From: CAG-1031 sp964556785
Lineage (GTDB): Bacteria > Bacteroidota > Bacteroidia > Bacteroidales > Muribaculaceae
Length of the DNA: 8,486 nucleotides
Assembly (NCBI GenBank): GCA_964556785.1
Contig: CAZKXM010000085.1
Coordinates: 1-8,486 of the forward strand
Reading direction: 5' to 3'
Shown here: piece after piece, positions 1 to 7,320 of the stretch
How positions within the stretch are numbered: position 1 is the first letter of the stretch
Layout of the letters: each line of letters begins with the position of its first letter
Notes under the pieces: model-generated
What the model was told of the DNA's origin: nothing
Seen by the model: the letters and a program-made list of their open reading frames with translations, nothing else
Databases searched by the model: none
Program-made: the position numbers and the translations under genes

Positions 1-26
1 AGCGCTTCCAGTTCTCCAAGCGTTAA
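1..26 (+). CDS. rpsI: 30S ribosomal protein S9, C-terminal end only (partial)
   Basis: From base 3 the sequence reads R-F-Q-F-S-K-R followed by TAA at 24-26. This is the near-invariant C-terminus of ribosomal protein S9, whose last residues (FSKR) reach the P-site tRNA in the 30S subunit. Only seven complete codons lie in the window; the rest of the gene is upstream of base 1. The call is supported by the next genes, because rplM-rpsI-rpsB-tsf is a usual order in Bacteroidales. The piece is too short to judge anything else about the gene. Confidence 0.85.
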
Positions 27-195
27 TGTCGGCTGCCTAAGGCGCGAGGTCCTGACACTTCAGGCCGCATGAGCACCACAGCATCCACAGGGAGAACACC
101 TCACTCAGTGTTTAGTATCTAAACCCCCGCGATGGACACGTTCCCTACCCGAGGGTTAAAAAATTCAGAACGTAAACAACCCCTTACCATCAAAA
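27..195 (+). promoter_or_regulatory. Candidate structured leader upstream of rpsB
   Basis: This 169-nt gap between rpsI and rpsB holds no open frame that I can support but has several short inverted repeats. CCTGA(51-55)/TCAGG(60-64) has a 4-nt loop. AACAC(95-99)/GTGTT(108-112) competes with GTTTAG(110-115)/CTAAAC(119-124), which has a 3-nt loop. ACGTTC(138-143)/GAACGT(168-173) encloses a small C/G hairpin at 143-155. The stretch just before the start codon is A-rich without a Shine-Dalgarno site, as is usual in this phylum. I found no TAnnTTTG promoter element here. Leader RNAs that bind S2 and control rpsB-tsf are known in other bacteria; a similar role here is inference, and I cannot match it to a named RNA family. 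Confidence 0.4.
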
Positions 196-1035
196 ATGGC
201 AACACCCACATTTGATCAACTCCTCGAGGCCGGCTGCCACTTCGGCCACCTCAAACGCAAATGGAACCCCGCTATGGCTCCTTACATCTTCATGGAGCGT
301 AACGGCATCCACATTATCGACCTCTACAAGACAGCCGCAAAGGTTGAAGAGGCCGCAAATGCCCTCAAGAATATTGCCAAATCGGGCAAGAAGGTGCTCT
401 TTGTAGCTACCAAAAAACAGGCCAAACAGGTGGTGGCCGACAAGGCTGCCTCGATCAACATGCCCTACGTCATCGAACGCTGGCCCGGCGGCATGCTGAC
501 CAACTTCCCCACAATCCGCAAGGCTGTGAAGAAAATGTCGGCTATCGACAAGATGTCGAAGGACGGTACTTTCGACAATCTCTCGAAGCGTGAAAAACTT
601 CAGATCAGCCGTCAGCGCGCAAAGCTCGAAAAGAACCTCGGTTCTATCGCCGACCTCAACCGCCTTCCCTCGGCGCTGTTTGTTGTCGACGTGATGAAAG
701 AGCACATCGCTGTTGCTGAAGCAAACCGTCTGGGTATTCCCGTGTTCGCTATGGTCGACACCAACTCTAACCCCGACCTTGTTGACTTCGTGATCCCCTG
801 CAACGACGATGCCTCAAAGTCAATCGAGCTCATTCTCGACACCGTTTGCTCAGCTATGGCCGAAGGCCTCGAAGAGCGCAAGGTTGAAAAGGCCGACGCT
901 CCCGCCGAAGGCGAGGCTGTTGAGGCTGCTCCCCGCCGCGAGCGCCGTCGCGTGAACCGCAACGCCGCCAAGGAGGCTGAGGCTCCCGCAGCTGAAGAAG
1001 CTCCCGCAGCCGAGGAGGCACCCGCCGCTGAATAA
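196..1035 (+). CDS. rpsB: 30S ribosomal protein S2
   Basis: S2 is a structural protein of the small ribosomal subunit, sitting at the head-body junction near S1 and the Shine-Dalgarno helix region. The 279-residue product shows the N-terminal S2 signature around residues 18-45 (GHLKRKWNPAMAPYIF), the ERWPGG segment near 94-99 and the second signature at about 158-206 (PSALFVVDVMKEH, then IPVFAMVDTNSNPDLVD). The S2 core ends near residue 230. The rest is a low-complexity tail with a basic patch (RRERRR, 247-252) and three EAPAAE units at the end, making the protein longer than the 241-residue E. coli S2. The ATG follows an A-rich stretch. Codon choice is strongly biased, as expected for high expression. 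It is followed by tsf, its usual partner, after a terminator-like hairpin. Confidence 0.98.
   Translation: MATPTFDQLLEAGCHFGHLKRKWNPAMAPYIFMERNGIHIIDLYKTAAKVEEAANALKNIAKSGKKVLFVATKKQAKQVVADKAASINMPYVIERWPGGMLTNFPTIRKAVKKMSAIDKMSKDGTFDNLSKREKLQISRQRAKLEKNLGSIADLNRLPSALFVVDVMKEHIAVAEANRLGIPVFAMVDTNSNPDLVDFVIPCNDDASKSIELILDTVCSAMAEGLEERKVEKADAPAEGEAVEAAPRRERRRVNRNAAKEAEAPAAEEAPAAEEAPAAE
979..1032 (+). repeat. Three tandem 18-bp units encoding EAPAAE in the S2 tail
   Basis: Three consecutive 18-nt units (979-996, 997-1014, 1015-1032) each encode E-A-P-A-A-E and end directly at the rpsB stop codon. The units differ at third codon positions (GCA/GCT/GCC, GAA/GAG), so the repeat is older than a fresh duplication or is held at protein level. 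It forms the acidic, alanine- and proline-rich end of the S2 C-terminal extension. Confidence 0.85.
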
Positions 1036-1048
1036 TCCGCAATCTTTT

Positions 1049-1098
1049 CGGGTCAGAGCCTCGCTGCCGACAGCATTGAGGCTCTGACACCCGTTTTT
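1049..1098 (+). terminator. Strong terminator-like hairpin between rpsB and tsf
   Basis: GTCAGAGCCTC (1052-1062) pairs perfectly with GAGGCTCTGAC (1078-1088), giving 11 base pairs. Inside this, GCTG (1063-1066) pairs with CAGC (1071-1074) around a CCGA tetraloop, leaving ATT unpaired on the 3' side. Alternatively the base can be extended by CGGG (1049-1052) with CCCG (1090-1093) across a CA bulge. TTTTT follows at 1094-1098. This is the form of an intrinsic terminator. It begins 14 nt after the rpsB stop and ends about 40 nt before tsf, so it would either cut off or reduce read-through into tsf. I see no convincing promoter between the hairpin and tsf. Confidence 0.8.
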
Positions 1099-1138
1099 AT
1101 CCCAACAAAATCACTAACCGCTAAATATTTTCCCGAAT

Positions 1139-2131
1139 ATGGCAGTAACAATGGCAGAAATCACCAAGCTGCGCCACCTCACCAGCGCCGGCCTGATGGA
1201 CTGCAAGAAAGCTCTCGCCGAGACCAACGGCGATATCGAGGCTGCTGTTGAGATCCTCCGCAAGAAAGGTCAGGCTGTAGCCGCCAAGCGCGAAGACCGT
1301 CAGGCATCTGAAGGCTGTGTGCTCGCTACCACTAACGGTAACTATGCATGCATCGTGGCCCTCAACTGCGAAACCGACTTCGTTGCTAAGAACCAGGGTT
1401 TCGTTGACCTCACGAAGAAAATTCTCGAAGTTGCAGCAAGCAACTGCGTAAAGAGCCTCGACGACCTCAAGGCTCTCCCCCTCGAAGGCCTCACCGTTGC
1501 CGACAAGATTGTTGAAGAAGTTGGCAAGACCGGCGAAAAGATGGAGATCGGCTCGTTTGAATGGCTCGAAGCACCCTCGGTTGCTTCTTACGTTCACTTC
1601 GGCAATAAACTTGCCACGATCGTAGGCTTCAACGAGGCTGATGTTGACGCTCAGGTTGGTCGCGACGTGGCCATGCAGGTCGCTTCGATGAACCCTGTGG
1701 CTGTCGACCGCAACGCCGTGCCCCAGAGCGTGATCGACGGTGAAATCGCCGTGGCTGTTGAAAAGACAAAGGCCGAGCAGGTGCAGAAGGCTATCGACGC
1801 CGCTCTCCGCAAGGCCGGCATCAACCCCGCTCACGTTGACAGCGAGGATCATATCGAGTCAAACGTGACCAAGGGCTGGATCACCGCTGAAGATGCTGAC
1901 CGCGCCCGCGCCATCATCAAGGAGACAGGCGAGGCTAAAGCCGCCAACCTCCCCGAGGCAATGATTCAGAACATCGCTAACGGACGTCTGAACAAGTTCT
2001 TCAAGGAATCAACCCTGATGGAACAGGAATTCGTGAAGGATTCGAAGATGACGATCGCACAGTATCTCGACAGCGTGAAGAAGGGCCTCGTTGCCATCAA
2101 CTTCAAGCGCGTGAACCTCAACGAGGACTGA
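1139..2131 (+). CDS. tsf: Translation elongation factor Ts
   Basis: EF-Ts is the cytoplasmic nucleotide exchange factor that releases GDP from EF-Tu so it can rebind GTP and aminoacyl-tRNA. The 330-residue product has the N-terminal UBA-like domain (about 5-55, with TSAGLMDCKKAL) and the core motif C-E-T-D-F-V at 77-82. D80 and F81 occupy the same positions as the EF-Tu-contacting D80/F81 of E. coli. The conserved C-terminal block lies near 283-300 (RLNKFFKE, LMEQEFVKD). The second ATG at 1151 is also possible, but Bacteroides homologues begin MAVTMA, so I kept 1139. Upstream sequence is A/T-rich (TAAATATTTT at 1122-1131). The length is somewhat greater than E. coli EF-Ts and fits Bacteroidales. 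Codon use matches rpsB. Confidence 0.98.
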   Translation: MAVTMAEITKLRHLTSAGLMDCKKALAETNGDIEAAVEILRKKGQAVAAKREDRQASEGCVLATTNGNYACIVALNCETDFVAKNQGFVDLTKKILEVAASNCVKSLDDLKALPLEGLTVADKIVEEVGKTGEKMEIGSFEWLEAPSVASYVHFGNKLATIVGFNEADVDAQVGRDVAMQVASMNPVAVDRNAVPQSVIDGEIAVAVEKTKAEQVQKAIDAALRKAGINPAHVDSEDHIESNVTKGWITAEDADRARAIIKETGEAKAANLPEAMIQNIANGRLNKFFKESTLMEQEFVKDSKMTIAQYLDSVKKGLVAINFKRVNLNED

Positions 2132-2164
2132 TCCCCGTTACCCCTAATTCAGGTCATAACTTTC

Positions 2165-2213
2165 AAAAGCGAGGCTGCCTCAGCACATCATTGGTTGACG
2201 GCAGCCTTCTTTG
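2165..2213. terminator. Bidirectional intrinsic terminator between tsf and recG
   Basis: AGGCTGCC (2172-2179) pairs with GGCAGCCT (2200-2207) around a 20-nt loop, and G2171/T2208 can add a wobble pair. The plus strand has an A-rich run before the stem (CAAAAG, 2164-2169) and a T-rich tail after it (TCTTT, 2208-2212). On the minus strand the tail reads CGCTTTTG. The hairpin lies in the 98-nt gap between the convergent tsf and recG stop codons, so it can end transcripts from both sides. Confidence 0.75.
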
Positions 2214-2229
2214 TGTCCGGATGCGGGGC

Positions 2230-4317
2230 TCAGGATATGCGGCTCCAGTCAACTGTTTTGTCGGCGAGCTTGCTGAGCTGGGTGAGAAGCAGACGCCCCG
2301 AAGGAGAGGAGAGCGACGGATCCGCGTCGAGAACCTCGATCGCAGCTTTGCGCGCCAACTGAACAATCTGGCCGTCAGAGGCAAGGTTGGCGATCTTCAG
2401 GTCGAAAGGCATGCCGCTCTGCATCGTTCCCTCGAGGTCGCCGGGGCCGCGCATCTTCAGGTCGGCCTCGGCAATGCGGAATCCGTCGGAGGTTTCGGTC
2501 ATCAGCTGAAGCCGCTTGCGGGTGTCGGAGGCAATGTTGCGCTTGGTCATGAGGATACAGAAGCTCTGGTCGGCACCGCGCCCCACACGCCCGCGCAGCT
2601 GATGGAGCTGCGACAGGCCGAAGCGCTCGGCGTTTTCGATCACCATGGTGGTGGCGTTGGGAACGTTGACGCCCACCTCGATCACTGTGGTGGCCACGAG
2701 AATGCGGGCTTCGCCAGAGGCAAACAGCTGCATCTGATGATCTTTTTCGGCCGGCTTTAGACGCCCGTGGACAAAGGCCACCTTGTAGTCGCGGAATGTG
2801 TCGCGGATCTGTTCATAGCCCTCCTCGAGGCTCTTGAGATCGAGCTTTTCATTTTCGGTGATGAGGGGATAGACAATATACACCTGACGGCCGGCGCGCA
2901 ACTGCCGCCCGATTCCCTGATAGACACGGAAACGGTTTTCGTCGTAGTGGAGGCTGGTGGCGATCGGTTTGCGCCCCGGTGGAAGCTCGTCGATAACCGA
3001 CACGTCGAGGTCGCCGTAAACAGTCATCGCCAATGTGCGCGGAATCGGTGTGGCGGTCATCACCAGCACATGGGGCAACACATTGTTCTTTCGCCATATG
3101 CGGGCGCGCTGTGCCACTCCGAAGCGATGCTGCTCGTCGATCACAGCCAGTCCGAGATTATTGAAGCGAACAGGATCTTCCAGAAGCGCGTGGGTGCCGA
3201 CGAGGATATGCAGGCTCCCGTCGGCGAGCTGGCTGTGGATTATGTCGCGCTGCGCTTTCGGAGTGGAGCCCGTCAGCAGTTTCACGTTGAGGCCCAGCTT
3301 GCTGACCATTCCCGAGATTGTTTCGAAATGCTGAGTGGCAAGGATCTCGGTCGGAGCCATCAGGGCTGCCTGGTATCCGTTGTCGACCGCAATCAACATG
3401 CTCAGGAGTGCCACAAGGGTCTTTCCGCTCCCGACATCGCCCTGCACAAGCCTGTTCATCTGTCGTCCCGACTGCATGTCGGCATGAATTTCGCGCACCA
3501 CCCGCTTCTGGGCGCCTGTAAGCTCAAAGGGGAGGCACTGAAAATAAAACGAGTTGAAATAGTGGCCAACGCGCGGCATCATTATCCCCGCCAGCGCGTT
3601 CTTACGGGCCCGCGCATAGCGGTTGATGTTGAGCTGGAGGTAGAAAAGCTCCTCGAATTTGAGCCGCAGCCGCGCTTTGTCGAGCAGCTCGGCCGACTTG
3701 GGGAAATGGATCGTTGTGAGCGCCTCGCAGAGCGGCATCAGGCGATAGCGACTGATAAGTTCAGCCGGCAGAGTCTCTTCGATGTGCTCGAAGGAGGTTG
3801 CCGACACAACTTCGGCGATCTTGCCGCTGAGAGTGCGCGACGAAATGTTTTTCTGCCGCAGCTTCATCGTCAGCGGATAAACCCCGACAATGCCGGGGGT
3901 GCGCATGGCGCTCTCCTCGGTGTCGATCTCGGGATGGCTCATCGACCAGGAGCCGTTGAACACCGTCGGTTTGCCGAACACGATATACGGGGTGCCTACG
4001 TGGTAGATCTCGCGGAGGCGCGAAATCTTCTTAAACCACACTATCTCCATTAGCCCTGTCCCGTCGCTGAAAAGGCCCACGAGTCTCTGGCGAGCTCCTT
4101 CGCCCAGCACATTGAAACTCACAAAGCGTCCTCTGATCTGGAGCATCGGCATTTCCGAGCCGCGGAAATCGCGGATGTGATATGTGCGCGAGCGGTCGAT
4201 ATAGTGGGTGGGAAAGTGATAAACCAGATCCCTCACTGTCTTGAGGCCGAGCTCTTTCTCGAGAAGCAAAGCGCGTTGAGGCCCAATTCCCTTGAGATAT
4301 TTGAGCGCCCGGTTCAT
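2230..4317 (-). CDS. recG: ATP-dependent DNA helicase RecG
   Basis: RecG is a monomeric superfamily 2 double-strand DNA translocase that remodels stalled replication forks and branch-migrates Holliday junctions and D-loops. The 695-residue product is full length. The N-terminal wedge (OB-fold) region covers about residues 50-160, followed by the two helicase domains: Walker A GDVGSGKT at 293-300, Walker B DEQH at 394-397 (the RecG DEQHRFG form), motif III TATPIPRT at 421-428, a GVNVPNA segment near 549-555, and motif VI QLRGRVGRG at 573-581. The LKMRGPGDLEGT block (620-631), typical of the RecG C-terminal region, is present. The ATG overlaps the ispD stop by 4 nt (ATGA), so translation is probably coupled. 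It is the last gene of the operon and ends before the shared terminator. Confidence 0.98.
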   Translation of the reverse strand: MNRALKYLKGIGPQRALLLEKELGLKTVRDLVYHFPTHYIDRSRTYHIRDFRGSEMPMLQIRGRFVSFNVLGEGARQRLVGLFSDGTGLMEIVWFKKISRLREIYHVGTPYIVFGKPTVFNGSWSMSHPEIDTEESAMRTPGIVGVYPLTMKLRQKNISSRTLSGKIAEVVSATSFEHIEETLPAELISRYRLMPLCEALTTIHFPKSAELLDKARLRLKFEELFYLQLNINRYARARKNALAGIMMPRVGHYFNSFYFQCLPFELTGAQKRVVREIHADMQSGRQMNRLVQGDVGSGKTLVALLSMLIAVDNGYQAALMAPTEILATQHFETISGMVSKLGLNVKLLTGSTPKAQRDIIHSQLADGSLHILVGTHALLEDPVRFNNLGLAVIDEQHRFGVAQRARIWRKNNVLPHVLVMTATPIPRTLAMTVYGDLDVSVIDELPPGRKPIATSLHYDENRFRVYQGIGRQLRAGRQVYIVYPLITENEKLDLKSLEEGYEQIRDTFRDYKVAFVHGRLKPAEKDHQMQLFASGEARILVATTVIEVGVNVPNATTMVIENAERFGLSQLHQLRGRVGRGADQSFCILMTKRNIASDTRKRLQLMTETSDGFRIAEADLKMRGPGDLEGTMQSGMPFDLKIANLASDGQIVQLARKAAIEVLDADPSLSSPSGRLLLTQLSKLADKTVDWSRIS

Positions 4318-4994
4318 TCGGCAGAGTTGAGATAGATCAGGGCGATATCGATGTCGCCCGGGCGCGTGATCTTGATGTTGCGGGGGTTGCCTTCCACCAT
4401 CTGCAGCCGTGTGAATCCGGCTGCTTCCATCACCGAGGCATCGTCGGTGAATTTAGGCGAGTAGGGGAGAGAGTAGGCCTTTCTGAGGCTATCTCCGCGA
4501 AACGCCTGGGGCGTCTGTACGGCACGGTATAAAGAACGGTCAACCGCCTCCGAGGAGCCGTCGGCACGGCAGCGGCGCAGTGAGTCAGTTACGGCGATCA
4601 CGGGTATATTGCCGTCAACTCCGTCGGGGATCGATGTGACGCGATCAATCAGATCAGTGTCGGGGAGCGGACGGGCACCGTCGTGAACGGTGATAACCGA
4701 GGCATTGAGTGCCAGCGGGTGGGCAAGGGCGTTTCTGACGCTTTCCCACCGTGTGGAGCCGCCGGCCACCGTGACAGGGCTCTCAAACGAATGACGCAGG
4801 CACATGTCGCGCCACATATCTTCCATATCGCTGCTGATAACGAGCAGCAAATCGCCACCGGCGCGGCGCATGCGCCCGATTGTCTCCATCAGCACCGGGC
4901 GTGAGCCTAGCATGCAGAACTGTTTCGGGAGCGAACCGCCGAAGCGGCTTCCGCTGCCTGCAGCCACTATGACATGACAGATGCCTGAGTTCAT
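4314..4994 (-). CDS. ispD: 2-C-methyl-D-erythritol 4-phosphate cytidylyltransferase
   Basis: IspD joins CTP and 2-C-methyl-D-erythritol 4-phosphate to make CDP-ME, the third step of the MEP route to isopentenyl and dimethylallyl diphosphate. The 226-residue protein has the nucleotide-binding loop AAGSGSRFG (11-19) with LPKQF after it; R17 and K24 match the E. coli catalytic R20 and K27. VHDGARP is at 103-109, VDRS at 151-154 (R153, matching R157), TPQAF at 161-165, TDDASVME at 183-190 and NIKIT at 206-210 (K208, matching K213). All expected active-site positions are kept, and there is no IspF fusion. The start overlaps the queE stop by 4 nt, and the stop overlaps the recG start by 4 nt. Confidence 0.96.
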   Translation of the reverse strand: MNSGICHVIVAAGSGSRFGGSLPKQFCMLGSRPVLMETIGRMRRAGGDLLLVISSDMEDMWRDMCLRHSFESPVTVAGGSTRWESVRNALAHPLALNASVITVHDGARPLPDTDLIDRVTSIPDGVDGNIPVIAVTDSLRRCRADGSSEAVDRSLYRAVQTPQAFRGDSLRKAYSLPYSPKFTDDASVMEAAGFTRLQMVEGNPRNIKITRPGDIDIALIYLNSAE

Positions 4995-5572
4995 CGTATG
5001 CCGATCAGTTTATGGGTCTGAAGACTAAGGCGCCACCGGGGGTGAGCCATGATGTAGGCCACGGCTTCGGCGGTTAGCCTGGCGTTGAGCGCCGGGTCAG
5101 ATGTGTCACACGGCTGAAGCGACCGGCATTGTGCGTCGATCATGTCGAAGCGCTCGGGGCGCGTGTCAGGGCCGGTCCACAGGAGTTTCAGCTCATCCAC
5201 CTTGTCGAGCACCGGCGCTCCTCCCTCTTTGGGCGAGCATGTGATCCAGTCTATTCCGTCGGGCAACGGCATGGTGCCGTTGGTTTCGATCTGTATGAAC
5301 CATCCCGCGAAAGCTTCGATCAGCTCAGAGTCGACCTGCAGGCCCGGCTCGCCCCCTGTCAGAACAACGTGGCGAACCTGCGGGGCCAGCCTTGTGGCTT
5401 CGGCAAGAATCTCGGTGGCAGTCATGGGGCGCCACTCTGAATGATCGGTGTCGCAGAAAGGGCAGCTGAGGTTGCACCCGGCGAACCTCACAAACAGGGC
5501 GGCACGACCGGTGTGGGCTCCTTCGCCCTGAAGCGACACGAAGATTTCATTGACGCGGTAGGTTCGGCTCAT
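4991..5572 (-). CDS. queE: 7-carboxy-7-deazaguanine synthase
   Basis: QueE is a radical SAM enzyme that contracts 6-carboxy-5,6,7,8-tetrahydropterin (the QueD product) to 7-carboxy-7-deazaguanine, the step that builds the deazapurine core of queuosine. The 193-residue protein starts with the family segment VNEIFVSLQGEG (7-18). The cluster-binding cysteines are C33, C37 and C40 in GCNLSCPFC (CxxxCxxC). LTGGEP, which contacts SAM, is at 71-76, IETNG at 95-99, CSPK at 112-115, and SLQTHK at 183-188 near the end. The length is in the range of short QueE proteins. The start overlaps the queD stop by 4 nt, which fits coupled synthesis of two consecutive enzymes. queC, needed for the next step, is not in this window. 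Confidence 0.95.
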   Translation of the reverse strand: MSRTYRVNEIFVSLQGEGAHTGRAALFVRFAGCNLSCPFCDTDHSEWRPMTATEILAEATRLAPQVRHVVLTGGEPGLQVDSELIEAFAGWFIQIETNGTMPLPDGIDWITCSPKEGGAPVLDKVDELKLLWTGPDTRPERFDMIDAQCRSLQPCDTSDPALNARLTAEAVAYIMAHPRWRLSLQTHKLIGIR

Positions 5573-5931
5573 CGCTGCGGGTCAAATGGATCGGTCATGG
5601 CTTCGTCGACATAGCTTGCCGTGTTGCCGTCGCTTTCGCGCACATCGGCGCGATAGCATGAATCAATGCGGTCAACAATCCATCGTGCGATGTTTTCGGC
5701 CGTCGGGTTAAACGGCAGCAGCTCATTGAAATCGCCATGGTCAAGATAGTCGTGGATAGCCTCCTTGATTTTCGAGAAGTCGGCCACCATGCCATCGGCG
5801 TTGAGGGCAGCGGCCTTGCAGTGCACCGTCACAACCCAATTGTGGCCGTGACGCCGCGAGCATTTCGACGGATAGGAGAGTGCGAGCGAGTGACACCCGG
5901 CGATCTCCATTGTTTTGCTGACATAGTACAT
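5569..5931 (-). CDS. queD: 6-carboxytetrahydropterin synthase
   Basis: QueD converts 7,8-dihydroneopterin triphosphate to 6-carboxy-5,6,7,8-tetrahydropterin, the first dedicated step of queuosine synthesis after GTP cyclohydrolase I. With the ATG at 5931 the product is 120 residues, the usual size. Zinc-binding histidines are H14 (in EIAGCH), H28 and H30 (in RHGHNW). C24 is the expected catalytic cysteine, and D64/H65 (LDHGDFNEL) complete the catalytic group. PTAENIARWI (76-85) and E99 (VRES) match substrate-binding positions. The same frame runs upstream to 6099, but those extra 56 codons lie inside miaB and look non-homologous, so I rejected that start. The chosen start is 10 nt after the miaB stop, and the gene overlaps queE by 4 nt. 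Confidence 0.95.
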   Translation of the reverse strand: MYYVSKTMEIAGCHSLALSYPSKCSRRHGHNWVVTVHCKAAALNADGMVADFSKIKEAIHDYLDHGDFNELLPFNPTAENIARWIVDRIDSCYRADVRESDGNTASYVDEAMTDPFDPQR

Positions 5932-5941
5932 AAGGCTCAGT

Positions 5942-7294
5942 TCAGATTTGACGGCCGATGAGAGTGGCCTGGGTGGCATCGAGAATTTCAACGTTGACAA
6001 GGCTGCCCACGCGCGCGTCACCGCGGTCAAACACCACAGTTTTGTTTTGCCCGGTGCGTCCCACCATCTGCTCTTTCGATCGCTTTGACACACCCTCAAC
6101 CAGCACCTCCACCCGGCTGCCGATGTCGCGTCGGTTTGATGCCAGCGAGAGTTCCCCCTGAAGGGCTATCATGCGGTTGAGACGTTCGATCTTCACTTCT
6201 TCGGGAACATTGTCGGGCATGGTGCGCGATGCCAGAGTGCCGGGACGCTCGCTATACTTGAACATGAATGCAGAGTCGAACCCAACACGGCGCATCAGAT
6301 CGAGCGTGAGTTCGAAATCATCTTCAGTCTCACCGTGAAACCCGGTGAAAAGGTCGGTTGTGATGGCGCAGTCCGGAATCCGGCTACGGATGGCTTCGAC
6401 GCGTTCAAGATACCATTCACGGGTGTATTTGCGGTTCATGGCCTTGAGCACATCGTTGCTTCCCGACTGCACCGGCAGGTGGATGTGGCGGCAGATGTTG
6501 GGATAGCGGGCGATGGTGTCGATCGTGGCATCGCTCATATCCTTTGGATGCGAGGTGGTGAAACGAATGCGCATGTCGGAAGCCGCTTCGGCAACCATGG
6601 CCAGCAGCCGGTCAAACGTGACATCGTCAGATCTATAGCTGTTGACGTTCTGCCCCAGGAGCGTCACTTCACGGTAGCCCCGGGCACGCAGGTCGGCGAT
6701 TTCGGCCAGAATGCTGCGGGGTTCGCGCGAGCGTTCGCGGCCGCGGGTGTAGGGCACGATGCAATAGCTGCAGAAATTGTTGCAACCGCGCATGATGCTG
6801 ACAAATCCGCTGACAGGGTTGCCGGCGATGCGCTTGGGAATGATGTCGCGATAGGTTTCCGTTGTGCTGAGCTCGACGTTGATCGCCTTGCGGCCCTGTT
6901 CGGCCGCGGCAAAAAGCGCCGGCAGGTCGAGATAGGAGTCGGGCCCGGCCACAAGGTCAACCCCGTGGTTGTTGATAAGATCATCCTTTACACGCTCGGC
7001 CATGCAGCCGATCACCCCAATGATCAGCGCGCCGCCTCGTTTGCGTCGCAGCGCGTTGAGAGCCTGGAGGCGCCCCACGATTTTCTGTTCGGCGTTATCG
7101 CGGATTGAGCAAGTGTTGAGCAGCACGGCATCGGCTTCATCGACCGAACGGGCTGCAGTGTAGCCTGCGGTTTCCATCACGGCGGCCACAACCTCGCTGT
7201 CGGCCACATTCATCTGGCAGCCGTAGGTTTCGATAAACAGACGCCGGTCATCAGCTTCCGGAGAGTGAGTTTCGGCTCGTTTTTCTTTTGTCAT
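5942..7294 (-). CDS. miaB: tRNA-2-methylthio-N6-dimethylallyladenosine synthase
   Basis: MiaB is a radical SAM methylthiotransferase that turns i6A at tRNA position 37 into ms2i6A, which stabilises codon-anticodon pairing. From ATG 7294 the protein has 450 residues. The N-terminal UPF0004 domain carries the auxiliary-cluster cysteines C26 (ETYGCQMN), C62 (NTCSIRDNA) and C97 (GCMAER). The radical SAM motif GCNNFCSYC gives C171, C175 and C178. SERPGT at 348-353 is typical of the family, and a TRAM RNA-binding domain runs from about 384 to 448. The NTCSIRDNA and MRGCNNFCSYCIVPYTRGRERSR-type segments favour MiaB over MtaB or RimO. A GTG start at 7345 would add 17 residues across a probable promoter and is not family-like. 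First gene of the minus-strand operon. Confidence 0.97.
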   Translation of the reverse strand: MTKEKRAETHSPEADDRRLFIETYGCQMNVADSEVVAAVMETAGYTAARSVDEADAVLLNTCSIRDNAEQKIVGRLQALNALRRKRGGALIIGVIGCMAERVKDDLINNHGVDLVAGPDSYLDLPALFAAAEQGRKAINVELSTTETYRDIIPKRIAGNPVSGFVSIMRGCNNFCSYCIVPYTRGRERSREPRSILAEIADLRARGYREVTLLGQNVNSYRSDDVTFDRLLAMVAEAASDMRIRFTTSHPKDMSDATIDTIARYPNICRHIHLPVQSGSNDVLKAMNRKYTREWYLERVEAIRSRIPDCAITTDLFTGFHGETEDDFELTLDLMRRVGFDSAFMFKYSERPGTLASRTMPDNVPEEVKIERLNRMIALQGELSLASNRRDIGSRVEVLVEGVSKRSKEQMVGRTGQNKTVVFDRGDARVGSLVNVEILDATQATLIGRQI

Positions 7295-7317
7295 TAACAA
7301 CGGATGTATTATATTTG
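7287..7317 (+). promoter_or_regulatory. Bacteroides-type promoter for the CoA-transferase gene
   Basis: TTTG at 7287-7290, a 19-nt spacer, then TATATTTG at 7310-7317 match the Bacteroidota housekeeping promoter (-33 TTTG, -7 TAnnTTTG, spacing 19-21) exactly. Transcription would begin near 7322-7325, leaving a 5' untranslated region of about 107-110 nt before the ATG at 7432. The -33 box lies within the first codons of miaB on the opposite strand. This is a motif match only; no start site has been measured. Confidence 0.7.
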
Positions 7318-7320
7318 CCG

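Noticed and set aside
1121..1852. 243-codon minus-strand open frame antisense to tsf
   Set aside because: tsf is unambiguous here; this is a shadow frame of a strongly codon-biased gene. The same holds for the frame at 190-705 opposite rpsB.
2767..4053. 428-codon plus-strand open frame antisense to recG
   Set aside because: recG on the minus strand has every RecG helicase motif over the same bases. The antisense frame has no recognisable domain and is a by-product of high GC and biased codon use.
5932..6099. N-terminal extension of queD by 56 codons
   Set aside because: It overlaps the end of miaB in another frame and has no similarity to QueD; the ATG at 5931 gives the usual length and N-terminus.
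6335..7108. 257-codon plus-strand open frame antisense to miaB
   Set aside because: It lies wholly inside miaB, which has clear cluster-binding cysteines. The antisense translation is unlike any family I know.
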